Source: Saccharomycopsis crataegensis (taxonomy: Eukaryota; Ascomycota; Saccharomycetes; Ascoideales; Saccharomycopsidaceae). From it: DNA of 64,000 nucleotides. The notes beneath the pieces were generated by a model. The model had not been told where the DNA came from. It did no database searches and worked only from the letters and a program-made list of their open reading frames with translations. The first letter of the stretch is position 1. Each line of letters begins with the position of its first letter. The stretch is taken from the NCBI RefSeq assembly GCF_037102585.1, contig NW_027043822.1, positions 459,001 through 523,000 of the forward strand, given 5' to 3'. The position numbers were made by a program, and so were the translations under genes. Shown in pieces: positions 18,283 through 28,930 of this stretch.

Positions 18283-20810
18283 TTAATTGGATTCATTTAT
18301 GCTGATATCTGATATCAGCTCATCATCGTCATTATCATCATCATCATTCGGATTATCCAGGGAGTCAATTTCAATGTGATCACTCTGGTGATCATCTGGT
18401 TCATAATCTGAGTCATCATCGTCATTGCTTGAATAGTGTTCATCGAGGAAAGCCAGTAAATTTACCGGTTCTCCATCATGTTTGTCGGCTTTCAGGTTTC
18501 CCTTAGTCAGCCGTTCCAGGTCTTGGTTGCTCTGGTGAACAGTTGTATTTTGAGATGTCCTCCGGGTCTTAGAACTCAGGTTATGAGAACTCTTGTTAGG
18601 AGTGGAGGAGGGTTCCTTGGCTGGAGTTTTTGGCACGAGAATTGGGGAGGTGTCATGTTGAGAATAGATGGTGTTGGATTTTGTGGTTGAAGGGGATGAG
18701 ACTGGGGATAATGGTTTTGGGGATGAATGTCTTGGTTGGGTAGGATTGGAACTGGTAAATGATGGGGATGTATTTGTGGATGATTTTTGGGGTTTCTCAG
18801 TCTTTTGAGATGGCTGGTTGGTGTTGTTCCCTTCAGCTTCCACGCCGGGTTCCGTAATATCCAATTCCGAAGTATCTCCAGCTAAGACATTGAATGGGTT
18901 TTGCCCAACCTGCTTATCTGGAACTTGTCTTTGGGAACGGTCCTTTCTGTTTGGTTGTAGTTTTGAGTCTCTGTTCAAAATGGTTCTCTTCTTTCCAGTA
19001 ACAACTTTGAAGGAGCTATTTGCTTCATGTGCAACATTTTGATTCAGGGATTCTTTTTGTGGGGTGATCTTGGTTTTCTTAGAATGACGTTTAATTGGGC
19101 ATTCTGGTCCAATGTGGCCTGGTTTTTTACAGATGATACAGTTCCGCTCAGGACAAGAGAACTTGGTATGCTTCCTGGAACCACAGCTAGTACAGTGGAA
19201 ACAATGGGTCAAGAGTTTGATTTTCAAAATCTTGGATGAGATAATTGGTAGTTCTGTATCTTTTTCCAAGTTTATCATACCATAGAATCTATTTCTTTGG
19301 AAGGGGTCAGATGTTATGCAAGCTTGCAAATCAACAAAATTAAAGGCATCGTATGGGATCTTATGTTGTTGGAAGTGGGACTCCAATATGTCGTTTAAAG
19401 CATCTCTGTTACTAGTTTGGACTTCGATTTCAATAAAATGACGTTCAACATATTCGTCAATCACAATTTTGGGTTTATAAGTTGTGGTTTCAGTGCTTAT
19501 TTGTAAAAACTCATTGATATGATTGATGAATGATATTTTTCTTTTTTTGAATTTGTCGTCTGGCAGAGGGAAATCAGGGAAAAAACTTCCAGGAATGACA
19601 ATTTCATTTTCATCAGAGTTGATATAAATGACTTCCTGGGAATGTCTTAAATCATACTCCAATTTTGTTCTTTGATGACGTTCAGTTTCCTCGATGTTCC
19701 CAGATTCAAGGAGCTGTTGTTGTTGATTAGCTAGGTCCATCAAAGCGAATTTAATGAGAGCCAATTGGATTTCTGCGGAGCTTCCTTGCATCAATGGTTT
19801 TGGGATTTTGAAATGCAAATTACCTTGGTTCAATTTGTAAATTTGTCTGAAGAGCTGTAATTTTTCATTGGTGGTAAGACCTGCAAGACGTTTCATTTCC
19901 ATGTCAATCTTTGTTCTAGATTGTTGGCTAAAGTACTCAACAATGAACAAAGTATTATGATATTCCATCATTCTGTCTGGATCATCTGGACGGATTTTAT
20001 ACAGTGTAGATTGATAAATATGATCATTATTGTTGTAGCATTCAATGAAGTGCTCCAACACTTCCCTGTAGTAGAACTTGAGGTCCTTGATGAGGAAAGG
20101 CCAGTAAAACGCGTTAGCGAATTTTCGGAAAAGAGGGTCATTTTCCCTGTCGATTTCTTTCCTCCCATTAAAGGGGTTGACCGTGGTCGTAGAAGAATTT
20201 TCCATTTCTTCTGGGGCAAGAGTAGAAGCGACAACGGAGGCGAAGGAACGGGCGGAGGTGGAACTAATAAAGGCGTTTTGGGTTTTTTGGGTTTTTTGTT
20301 TTTTTCAGATTGGTTTTCAGTGGAGTTTTCTACGTTTTTTTCGGAGTTTATGGAGGATTTTTCATTTTTTTTGGTGTTTTTTTGTTCCAAGTTCGCATCC
20401 TCAACTTCTCCATGTTGAGGGGCCGTTGCGTGCTTAGGTGATTGATTACCTAATAATGCAGGATCGATTTGATTAGCAATCGAAGAATAAATTTGGGTTG
20501 CGGCGGGCAGATTTGGGTTTTCTACCGCGTTTTCCTCATCCCTTGAATCATTTGAAGAATAATCGCTTCCATAATTGGAACTTTCATCGTCAAAAGATTC
20601 ATCTTCGTCATTTTCCGGTGGTTTTTCGACGCTGTTTTCATGAATTTCAGCGTTCTTGTTGTCACGACCTTGATGGTCGCCTTGAGAAGACATATCGACA
20701 TTATCAGCCACGGAGGGGGATGAATCTCTAGTAAAGGACTTTGGGGGATCATTTGTAGGATCAGTTGAGTAATTAATACTTTGTTTCTTATAACTATCAG
20801 GACTTGACAT
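18283..20810 (-). pseudogene. LINE C ORF1: zinc-knuckle protein, one -1 frame change
   Basis: Starts at ATG 20810 (MSSPDSYKKQSINYSTDPTNDPP). The first part is open past 20280 and ends at 19968 after passing into a different frame; the second part is open in the -1 frame, through SARSFASVVAS and MENSSTTTVNPF (Met at 20205) to 18283. It has two CCHC knuckles (CTSCGSRKH, CIICKKPGH) and an Asp/Asn-rich C-terminus. The overlap contains A-AAA-AAC in the zero frame just after a -1 frame TGA, the textbook form of a -1 slippery site. LINE B changes frame at the matching place. Base loss in an A run remains the plainer explanation. Confidence 0.82.
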
Positions 20811-20838
20811 GTTGGTTTTTCGTCTACCTTTTTTTTTT

Positions 20839-23800
20839 AAAGACAAAATTCAATATATTAATTAATTATATAACTATATATCTCATAAACTACTTAATGT
20901 AGTTTGAAAATTAAAGTGTTAAGGGAAAACCATTAATGGTGAAAAACCCTATTATTGAGAAAAAATGTTTTTATGCGTTTTTAAGGTTTTTAATTGTTGT
21001 TTTTTTTTTGATTTTATTTTTTTTTTTGATTTTATTTTCTTGTTTTTCCCCACCTATTTTTTCTTCTCCGCTTAAAAGATATTGCTTTCAAGCAAGAAGA
21101 TCATTGAATCAACGGCCATATGACAATTGAAATGCCTTTTGGATTTCAATCTTGATAATTTTCGTTGGAAACCTAGATATCTATCGATCATTCTGGTTTC
21201 GTTCATGTTGGTGGCAGGGGTAATGATTGTTTGCCAGGTTAATGGGATATTCAAGTCAATTTTTTTCCAAAGTTTCTGGGCCAATGGACATTCAATAAGA
21301 TGGTGCTTCATGATTTCAAATTGGATTTCCTTTGGGGCATATTGGGGTTCATCATATCTGGTTAATTTTTTGCTGCAATAGTCACAATGATTATTTACGT
21401 AATTGTGATTTTCAATGCCCAAATGAAAGATGTGAATATTTTGATATTTCCCCGGGAAATGTTGGTTGAATTTTTTGAGGTTATGCCAAAAGTTATCAAC
21501 TTGTTTCTGATTCACCCCACTAATGTCCATGAGTGTTTTTGACATCTTGTTCACATCTTGTTTTTCCCGTTGTTTTTTACTTCCTTTAGTATGGTCAAAA
21601 TCCTTAATTCTAATTGGAATGTGTTGTTGATATTTTTCAGGAATCCCTTTTTCAATTGAATTTTTCAAATCTTCAATTCCAATCTTCATTGGCTTCAACC
21701 TGATTGTACGTTTCTTTATACCAAGAACTTTTCTGAAATCCCAGTACGCTGTCCTTTCAGCATCTGAGAATGTGCTGCTATTCATAACTTCCAAGGAAAT
21801 TGAATCATTGGTATTCTCAATGTCATCCGCTAGTTCAAGTAATACCACCCACCAATAATGAGTTTTGATATATTCATCCTTTGGTGATTTTGTTGGTGAT
21901 GTTTTTTGAATGATGTTATTGATACTTGATTGGATTTTAAAACGTAATATCTGGTTATATTTAGTGTGACTATCCAAAAACAAATCCTGGAAAATTTTGG
22001 CTCTTCGGTGTTGGAGTTGAGACTTTAAATCAATCATTGAGAAACCGCCTTTGTTGTTGTGTGTCTTGAGTGTATCCAAAGAAATAGGTGTATCTTGCTT
22101 GACCAATAACTTAATCGATGTGTCAATTTGATTCAACTGATTGGGTAACAAAGGTTGGTGTAGTTCTTTGTAATAGAACTTGGATGCAATATATGTGTTG
22201 AATGCTTCTATTTTTGATTGAATCAGCAAGCTGGTCATGTTTGATAACTTGTATTTGATATGGAGGTCACGCTGCAATGTTTCCGGCCAAAATGTCACTG
22301 ATGGTCCAATAGTTATCCCCAAATATGTCAATTGAAAGTTTTCATCAGCAATCTCAAATGGGAATGGTGTCAAAAATGGATAATTATCAGTTGGTATGAT
22401 TAGTTGGGATTTCTTTTCATTGAGTTTGCTGCCACTGAATTTTTCAAATAGTCTAATACATTTCATTGTTTTGGAATAATCTCTTTTATCTTTGAGGAAA
22501 ACTGTGATATCATCAGCAAAAGCAAGATAATGTTGACTGCTATATGCTTCAGGTATCAAATCTCCTTGGTAACTATGGCCTCTGGTATTCTGTTTGATAG
22601 ATCGTAGTAAAGGTTCTACTGCTAAGGCAAATAATGAAGGGGAAAACGGATTACCTTGGAGGGTACCATTTTTTAAATTGAATAATGGGCCGGTCATGTT
22701 GTTGATGTATAAGGATCCCGTTGTCTGCTTGAGGATGTTGATGATTAACTTGGCTAATTTTTTTCCAAAATTTAAATGGGACAATAGTTGTTCCATATAT
22801 TCGTGAGATATCCTATCGAACGCTTTCTCCAAATCCACAATTAGTATCAGCTTTTGTGGATTTGGTATTATATGCGTTTTATCTTTTGGATGAATTAGAC
22901 TATCTAACATTTCTCTGAAAATGGTGATGTTGGAGAACGATGACCGGCCTGAAATAAAACCAGCTTGATCTTCCCCTATGATATCAGGCAAGTGCTTCAA
23001 CAACCTATTATTAATTATTGTGGATAATAATCGAAGATTAGTGTTGATAAGGGCTATCGGCCTATAGTTTCCAATGTTTTCTTTTGACTTTCCAGGCTTT
23101 GGTATGATGTTAAAGAGTATAGTTCGGTAGTGGAATGGTAAATTTCCTTCAGTTAGAATGTGGTTAAATTCTTGAAGAAGGATGTGTTTGATTTGGGGAA
23201 ATAATTCCTTATAAAATTTGTATGGGATTCCATCTATGCCCGGTGTGGACTTCAAATTTGCCGAATCAATTGCCAGTTTGAGTTCTTCCATTGTTATGGA
23301 GGAATCCATTTTTCTCTTCTCTTCAGGAGATATTCCTTGGGTTGGAATCACGTCCTGAAGATATTTATGTATTTTTTTTGTGTCCTTTGTTCCTCTGGTT
23401 CCATCAAACAAGTCCATATAATATTCAGTTGCTATTTTCATTATCTCTTCATGAGATTGAACTAGTGACCCTTCTACATCTTTTAGCTGTTTTATTGGGC
23501 GTTGTTCTTGATATTGGTGGAAAACTTGGTTAATATGTTGATAATATTCCGTCACTTTATCAAGTTCAGGCACTTTCACTTTTTTCAACATGTGTTTGAG
23601 TTTTTCTGCTTTGCATTTAATATCAATTATTAATTCATCGGTTCCTTGGATATCTTCATTTATAGATTGGTGCCTGAGAACATTAATGATTCTGTCGGTC
23701 AATCTATATCTCTTCATATTATAGTAAGCCTTGGATGAAGTTAAAGTCAACTCCACTGTAACTGAATCATGTGTGGATCTTTTCCCAAAATGATTTGTTT

Positions 23801-23901
23801 GTGTCATATTCCATTTGTTTTCTTTGTTTTTTAAGAAGCTCCCAGTGATATAGAACCTATCCAATCTCCGGCTTTTCCCTAATTCTGATGCTTTATTAGT
23901 G
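20839..23901 (-). mobile_element. LINE J: 5'-truncated family-B copy, subfamily B1
   Basis: Begins inside the ORF2 endonuclease (CACTAATAAAGC), runs through ORF2 and the 3' UTR, and ends in an A10 tract (plus 20829-20838) that joins LINE C. Upstream sit TCGGTA and the A18 tail of copy I. It shares with LINE B the duplicated 3' UTR block and residues KDEYIKTH, DISGV and KIDLN. Confidence 0.92.
21072..23901 (-). pseudogene. LINE J ORF2 fragment, N-terminally truncated but otherwise open
   Basis: Open from the truncation point (TNKASELGKSRRLDRFYITG) to the ORF2 end (FLLESNIF), with a complete RT (AFADD) and C-terminal zinc-like motif. Most of the endonuclease is missing. The frame also runs into the preceding tail by chance. 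A GFISGRSS reading replaces the GFIPGRSS of the other copies in the RT. Confidence 0.9.
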
Positions 23902-23925
23902 TACCGATTTTTTTTTTTTTTTTTT

Positions 23926-24318
23926 AAAGACAAAATTCAATATATTAATTAATTATATAACTATATATCTCATAAACTACTTAATGTAGTTTGAAAATTA
24001 AAGTGTTAAGGGAAAACCATTAATGGTGAAAAACCCTATTATTGAGAAAAAATGTTTTTATGCGTTTTTAAGGTTTTTAATTGTTGTTTTTTTTTTGATT
24101 TTATTTTCTTGTTTTTCCCCACCTATTTTTTCTTCTCCGCTTAAAAGATATTGCTTTCAAGCAAGAAGATCATTGAATCAACGGCCATATGACAATTGAA
24201 ATGCCTTTTGGATTTCAATCTTGATAATTTTCGTTGGAAACCTAGATATCTATCGATCATTCTGGTTTCGTTCATGTTGGTGGCAGGGGTAATGATTGTT
24301 TGCCAGGTTAATGGGATA
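23926..24318 (-). mobile_element. LINE stub I: last ~390 bp of a family-B element
   Basis: Contains the last 59 codons of ORF2 (24141 to 24318, from NIPLTWQTIITP) and the 3' UTR, ending in A18 (plus 23908-23925). Unduplicated 3' UTR, hence subfamily B2. Its 5' junction is the A15 tail of stub H. Confidence 0.9.
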
Positions 24319-24333
24319 TTTTTTTTTTTTTTT

Positions 24334-24367
24334 AAAGACAAAATTCAATATATTAATTAATTATATA
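24334..24367 (-). mobile_element. LINE stub H: ~34 bases of a family-B 3' end with A15 tail
   Basis: Matches only the extreme 3' end of family B, then an A15 tract (plus 24319-24333). Between it and the A14 tail of copy G lie eight extra bases (GAATATTT) not found at this point in full copies. Confidence 0.8.
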
Positions 24368-24605
24368 AAATATTCTTTTTTTTTTTTTTAAAGACAAAAT
24401 TCAATATATTAATTAATTATATAACTATATATCTCATAAACTACTTAATGTAGTTTGAAAATTAAAGTGTTAAGGGAAAACCATTAATGGTGAAAAACCC
24501 TATTATTGAGAAAAAATGTTTTTATGCGTTTTTAAGGTTTTTAATTGTTGTTTTTTTTTTTGATTTTATTTTCTTGTTTTTCCCCACCTATTTTTTCTTC
24601 TCCGC

Positions 24606-27600
24606 TTAAAAGATATTGCTTTCAAGCAAGAAGATCATTGAATCAACGGCCATATGACAATTGAAATGCCTTTTGGATTTCAATCTTGATAATTTTCGTT
24701 GGAAACCTAGATATCTATCGATCATTCTGGTTTCGTTCATGTTGGTGGCAGGGGTAATGATTGTTTGCCAGGTTAATGGGATATTCAAGTCAGTTTTTTT
24801 CCAAAGTTTCTGGGCCAATGGACATTCAATAAGATGGTGCTTCATGATTTCAAATTGGATTTCCTTTGGGGCATATTGGGGTTCATCATATCTGGTTAAT
24901 TTTTTGCTGCAATAGTCACAATGATTATTTACGTAATTGTGATTTTCAATGCCCAAATGAAAGATGTGAATATTTTGATATTTCCCCGGGAAATGTTGGT
25001 TGAATTTTTTGAGGTTATGCCAAAAGTTATCAACTTGTTTCTGATTCACCCCAGTAATATCCATGAGTGTTTTTGACATCTTGTCCACATCTTGTTTTTC
25101 CCGTTGTTTTTTACTTCCTTTAGTATGGTCAAAATCCTTAATTCTAATTGGAATGTGTTGTTGATATTTTTCAGGAATCCCTTTTTCAATTGAATTTTTC
25201 AAATCTTCAATTCCAATCTTCATTGGCTTCAACCTGATTGTACGTTTCTTTATACCAAGAACTTTTCTGAAATCCCAGTACGCTGTCCTTTCAGCATCTG
25301 AGAATGTGCTGCTATTCATAACTTCCAAGGAAATTGAATCATTGGTATTCTCAATGTCATCCGCTAGTTCAAGTAATACCACCCACCAATAATGAGTTTT
25401 GATATAATCTTCCTTTGGTGATTTTGTTGGTGATGTTTTTTGAATGATGTTGTTGATACTTGATTGAATTTTGAAACGTAATATCTGGTTATATTTAGTG
25501 TGACTATCCAAAAACAAATCCTGGAAAATTTTAGCTCTTCGGTGTTGGAGTTGAGACTTTAAATCAATCATTGAGAAACCGCCTTTGTTGTTGTGTGTCT
25601 TGAGTGTGTCCAAAGAAATAGGTGTATCTTGCTTGACCAATAATTTAATCGATGTGTCAATTTGATTCAACTGATTGGGTAACAAAGGTTGGTGTAGTTC
25701 TTTGTAATAGAACTTGGATGCAATATATGTGTTGAATGCTTCTATTTTTGATTGAATCAGCAAGCTGGTCATGTTTGATAACTTGTACTTGATATAGAGG
25801 TCACGCTGCAATGTTTCCGGCCAAAATGTCACTGATGGCCCAATAGTTATCCCCAAATATGTCAATTGAAAGTTTTCATCAGCAATCTCAAATGGGAATG
25901 GTGTCAAAAATGGATAAGTATCAGTTGGTATGATTAGTTGGGATTTCTTTTCATTGAGTTTGCTGCCACTGAATTTTTCAAATAGTCTAATACATTTCAT
26001 TGTTTTGGAATAATCTCTTTTATCTTTGAGGAAAACTGTGATATCATCAGCAAAAGCAAGATAATGTTGACTGCTATATGCTTCAGGTATCAAATCTCCT
26101 TGGTAACTATGGCCTCTGGTATTCTGTTTGATAGATCGTAGTAAAGGTTCTACTGCTAATGCAAATAATGAAGGGGAAAACGGATTACCTTGGAGGGTAC
26201 CATTTTTTAAATTGAATAATGGGCCGGTCATGTTGTTGATGTATAAGGATCCCGTTGTCTGCTTGAGGATGTTGATGATTAACTTGGCTAATTTTTTTCC
26301 AAAATTTAAATGGGACAATAGTTGTTCCATATATTCGTGAGATATCCTATCGAACGCTTTCTCCAAATCCACAATTAGTATCAGCTTTTGTGGATTTGGT
26401 ATTATATGCGTTTTATCTTTTGGATGAATTAGACTATCTAACATTTCTCTGAAAATGGTGATGTTGGAGAACGATGACCGGCCTGGAATAAAACCAGCTT
26501 GATCTTCCCCTATGATATCAGGCAAGTGCTTCAACAACCTATTATTAATTATTGTGGATAATAATCGAAGATTAGTGTTGATAAGGGCTATCGGCCTATA
26601 GTTTCCAATGTTTTCTTTTGACTTTCCAGGCTTTGGTATGATGTTAAAGAGTATAGTTCGGTAGTGGAATGGTAAATTTCCTTCAGTTAGAATGTGGTTA
26701 AATTCTTGAAGAAGGATGTGTTTGATTTGGGGAAATAATTCCTTATAAAATTTGTATGGGATTCCATCTATGCCCGGTGTGGACTTCAAATTTGCCGAAT
26801 CAATTGCCAGTTTGAGTTCTTCCATTGTTATGGAGGAATCCATTTTTCTCTTCTCTTCAGGAGATATTCCTTGGGTTGGAATCACGTCCTGAAGATATTT
26901 ATGTATTTTTTTTGTGTCCTTTGTTCCTCTGGTTCCATCAAACAAGTCCATATAATATTCAGTTGCTATTTTCATTATCTCTTCATGAGATTGAACTAGT
27001 GTCCCTTCTACATCTTTTAGCTGTTTTATTGGGCGTTGTTCTTGATATTGGTGGAAAACTTGGTTAATATGTTGATAATATTCCGTCACTTTATCAAGTT
27101 CAGGCACTTTCACTTTTTTCAACATGTGTTTGAGTTTTTCTGCTTTGCATTTAATATCAATTATTAATTCATCGGTTCCTTGGATATCTTCATTTATAGA
27201 TTGGTGCCTGAGAACATTAATGATTCTATCGGTTAATCTATATCTCTTCATATTATAGTAAGCCTTGGATGAAGTTAAAGTCAACTCCACTGTAACTGAA
27301 TCATGTGTGGATCTTTTCCCAAAATGATTTGTTTGTGTCATATTCCATTTGTTTTCTTTGTTTTTTAAGAAGCTCCCAGTGATATAGAACCTATCCAATC
27401 TCCGGCTTTTCCCTAATTCTGATGCTTTATTAGTGAATGTTTTCTTGATGTTATGTTTGATTGAATTGAATGAGTCCTTCAAGTTCAACAAAGTAATGAG
27501 ATTAGTTAAGGATTCAGCAACTGAGTCTTCACGGCTTCTATAATTTAGGGAGTCCGAACGATCAATAAAATTATTAAAATCACCAGCTAACATGATGTTG

Positions 27601-28022
27601 ATTGTCTTTCCTGGGAATCTAGTTTGAAGATTCTGATGTTGGGCAAGTAAACTGAGTTTGAGCTGATCATGGATCTGATTTTGCTTTTGGTATTGATTTG
27701 GATTATACAAGTTTATAATCCAGAGTGCTTGGTTATTTTCTAATTCAATTAAGACATCCGTGATGTGTTTTTGGAGTTCATGTTGGACAGTAATACCTGC
27801 TAATTTGGATCCTAACACTGGAATAGAATCATCAACAATTATTGCTGTTCTGGAACAGGTTGAATTATAGTATATGACTTTGTTATCGAACTGAAACGAA
27901 AAGTCTTCTGATAGATTTAGTTCTTGGAGCAAAGACACATTGGATTTTTGGGTGAAACTTATTACCAACTGGTCGCTGATACGACTCCGTTGTATATTTT
28001 GAGTATTGATTTTAATAATCAT
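24606..28022 (-). CDS. LINE G ORF2: complete endonuclease-reverse transcriptase
   Basis: Unbroken 1138-residue protein and the best reference for family B. Endonuclease residues 1-240: QELNLSEDF, AGDFNNF, RRLDRFYITG, STHDSV. RT: PGIDGIPYKFYKE, NYRPIALINTN, VDLEKAFDRIS, NGTLQGNPFSPS and the catalytic AFADDITVF near residue 657, then a thumb-like TYLGITIG. A Cys/His motif (CDYC, then H-x4-C) lies around residues 1032-1065, as in L1 ORF2 proteins. With its own ORF1 truncated, it could act only on RNAs of other copies, if it is transcribed at all. Confidence 0.92.
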   Translation of the reverse strand: MIIKINTQNIQRSRISDQLVISFTQKSNVSLLQELNLSEDFSFQFDNKVIYYNSTCSRTAIIVDDSIPVLGSKLAGITVQHELQKHITDVLIELENNQALWIINLYNPNQYQKQNQIHDQLKLSLLAQHQNLQTRFPGKTINIMLAGDFNNFIDRSDSLNYRSREDSVAESLTNLITLLNLKDSFNSIKHNIKKTFTNKASELGKSRRLDRFYITGSFLKNKENKWNMTQTNHFGKRSTHDSVTVELTLTSSKAYYNMKRYRLTDRIINVLRHQSINEDIQGTDELIIDIKCKAEKLKHMLKKVKVPELDKVTEYYQHINQVFHQYQEQRPIKQLKDVEGTLVQSHEEIMKIATEYYMDLFDGTRGTKDTKKIHKYLQDVIPTQGISPEEKRKMDSSITMEELKLAIDSANLKSTPGIDGIPYKFYKELFPQIKHILLQEFNHILTEGNLPFHYRTILFNIIPKPGKSKENIGNYRPIALINTNLRLLSTIINNRLLKHLPDIIGEDQAGFIPGRSSFSNITIFREMLDSLIHPKDKTHIIPNPQKLILIVDLEKAFDRISHEYMEQLLSHLNFGKKLAKLIINILKQTTGSLYINNMTGPLFNLKNGTLQGNPFSPSLFALAVEPLLRSIKQNTRGHSYQGDLIPEAYSSQHYLAFADDITVFLKDKRDYSKTMKCIRLFEKFSGSKLNEKKSQLIIPTDTYPFLTPFPFEIADENFQLTYLGITIGPSVTFWPETLQRDLYIKYKLSNMTSLLIQSKIEAFNTYIASKFYYKELHQPLLPNQLNQIDTSIKLLVKQDTPISLDTLKTHNNKGGFSMIDLKSQLQHRRAKIFQDLFLDSHTKYNQILRFKIQSSINNIIQKTSPTKSPKEDYIKTHYWWVVLLELADDIENTNDSISLEVMNSSTFSDAERTAYWDFRKVLGIKKRTIRLKPMKIGIEDLKNSIEKGIPEKYQQHIPIRIKDFDHTKGSKKQREKQDVDKMSKTLMDITGVNQKQVDNFWHNLKKFNQHFPGKYQNIHIFHLGIENHNYVNNHCDYCSKKLTRYDEPQYAPKEIQFEIMKHHLIECPLAQKLWKKTDLNIPLTWQTIITPATNMNETRMIDRYLGFQRKLSRLKSKRHFNCHMAVDSMIFLLESNIF

Positions 28023-28027
28023 TATGT

Positions 28028-28789
28028 TTATTCATTGGAATTTTGATTTGTCTGTTTGTTTCTGGTTGCATCAGCTTCCAGAGTTGACAAATCATCATTG
28101 GTTGGTGTTAATTCTGTTTTCTCATGTACTGGAATTTCATCACCCAGTAGCATTTCATCCTGCTCATATTCTTCTGAATCCTCATATTCGTCTTTTGCAT
28201 CATAGATGTATTCTCCATCATTTTCATACTCCTCATCATATTCTTCGTCATTATCATTATCAGGTTCTGCACTTGATTCAGACAGGGTTGGCTCTTTAGA
28301 GCCAGTTTGTGCCAGTTTTGATGTCACTGATGGGTGTGGGTCTTTAATGACTAACTTAATAGATTTTGGTACAAATGGTTTTGGTGCTGAAGGCTTGGTG
28401 GTGTTAATTTTGGTCAAAATTGGGGTAGAGATTGGGGTAGATTTTGGGGTAGATTTTGGGGTAGATTTTGGAGTAGAAGCTGGGGTAGAAGTTGGGTTGG
28501 ACAAGGTTTGATTAGATTTTGGGGTAATTGGATGGGATCTAAACACATTCAACTTAATTCCTGGTTTTGCTGACTCTTGCTTGGTTTCAGCTGGTTTCTC
28601 CCTTTGAAGGATTTTCTTTGGTTTGACGGATGCCTTCTTTTTGGAGGCCTTTCTAACTTGATTAACCGGAGGAGGGGTGATTTGATGCTTTCTGTTGATA
28701 GCTGGTGTGGTAGTTTGAATATTTTCATAATCATCATCTCTTTCTTTGGATATTAATCCCAATTGGTGGAATGGATTCTTCCATAAATT
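28028..28789 (-). pseudogene. LINE G ORF1 C-terminal fragment
   Basis: Holds the C-terminal 250 residues of family-B ORF1: basic stretch, TPKS repeat and the acidic Asp/Glu/Tyr-rich tail ending NSNE. The zinc knuckles and everything before them are missing through 5' truncation. The stop is five bases before the ORF2 ATG, as in LINE B. Confidence 0.88.
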
Positions 28790-28846
28790 TTCAAGTAACC
28801 AGGACTCAACCTTACCATGATCCCATAATATAACAAAACATCAATT

Positions 28847-28930
28847 GGATGGTTGGCCGAGCGGTCTAAGGCGACAGACTTAAGATCTGTTGGGTTTTCA
28901 CCCGCGCGAGTTCGAATCTCGCATCATTCA
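28847..28930 (+). tRNA. tRNA-Leu, anticodon UAA
   Basis: Class II tRNA of 84 bases. The acceptor stem GGATGGT pairs with ATCATTC (two G-U pairs), discriminator A. A box TGGCCGAGCGG; anticodon stem ACAGA/TCTGT with loop CTTAAGA gives anticodon TAA; a long variable arm with GGGT/ACCC follows; B box AGTTCGAATCTCG in a fully paired T arm. No intron. T-rich termination sequence follows directly. LINE G ends 57 bp upstream. Confidence 0.95.

Larger units (their letters stand above)
14641..20828 (-). mobile_element. LINE C: third L1-type family, 5' end complete
   Basis: Minus-strand element with an 18-base leader (GGTAGACGAAAAACCAACATG) starting directly at the A10 tail of copy J. ORF1 (18283-20810) and ORF2 (14722-18280) are each interrupted once. 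The proteins are far diverged from A and B but have the same domain order. After ORF2 comes an A-rich tract of AAAAT units (14650-14700); the real 3' end may lie there or beyond the conserved block at 14550-14640. Confidence 0.88.
24390..28789 (-). mobile_element. LINE G: family-B copy, 5'-truncated in ORF1, ORF2 intact
   Basis: Minus-strand element of 4.4 kb ending in A14 (plus 24376-24389). It starts within ORF1 (similarity to LINE B ends at CCATAAATT, 28789), 57 bp from the tRNA-Leu gene. The unduplicated 3' UTR and residues KEDYIKTH, DITGV and KTDLN place it in subfamily B2. By position it is the founder of the tail-to-tail chain. Confidence 0.92.

Noticed and set aside
1-28790. CRISPR array, phage or plasmid system in the repetitive part
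   Set aside because: No short regularly spaced repeats; all repeats are explained by LINE copies, their tails and the SINE-like unit, and the genes are eukaryotic.
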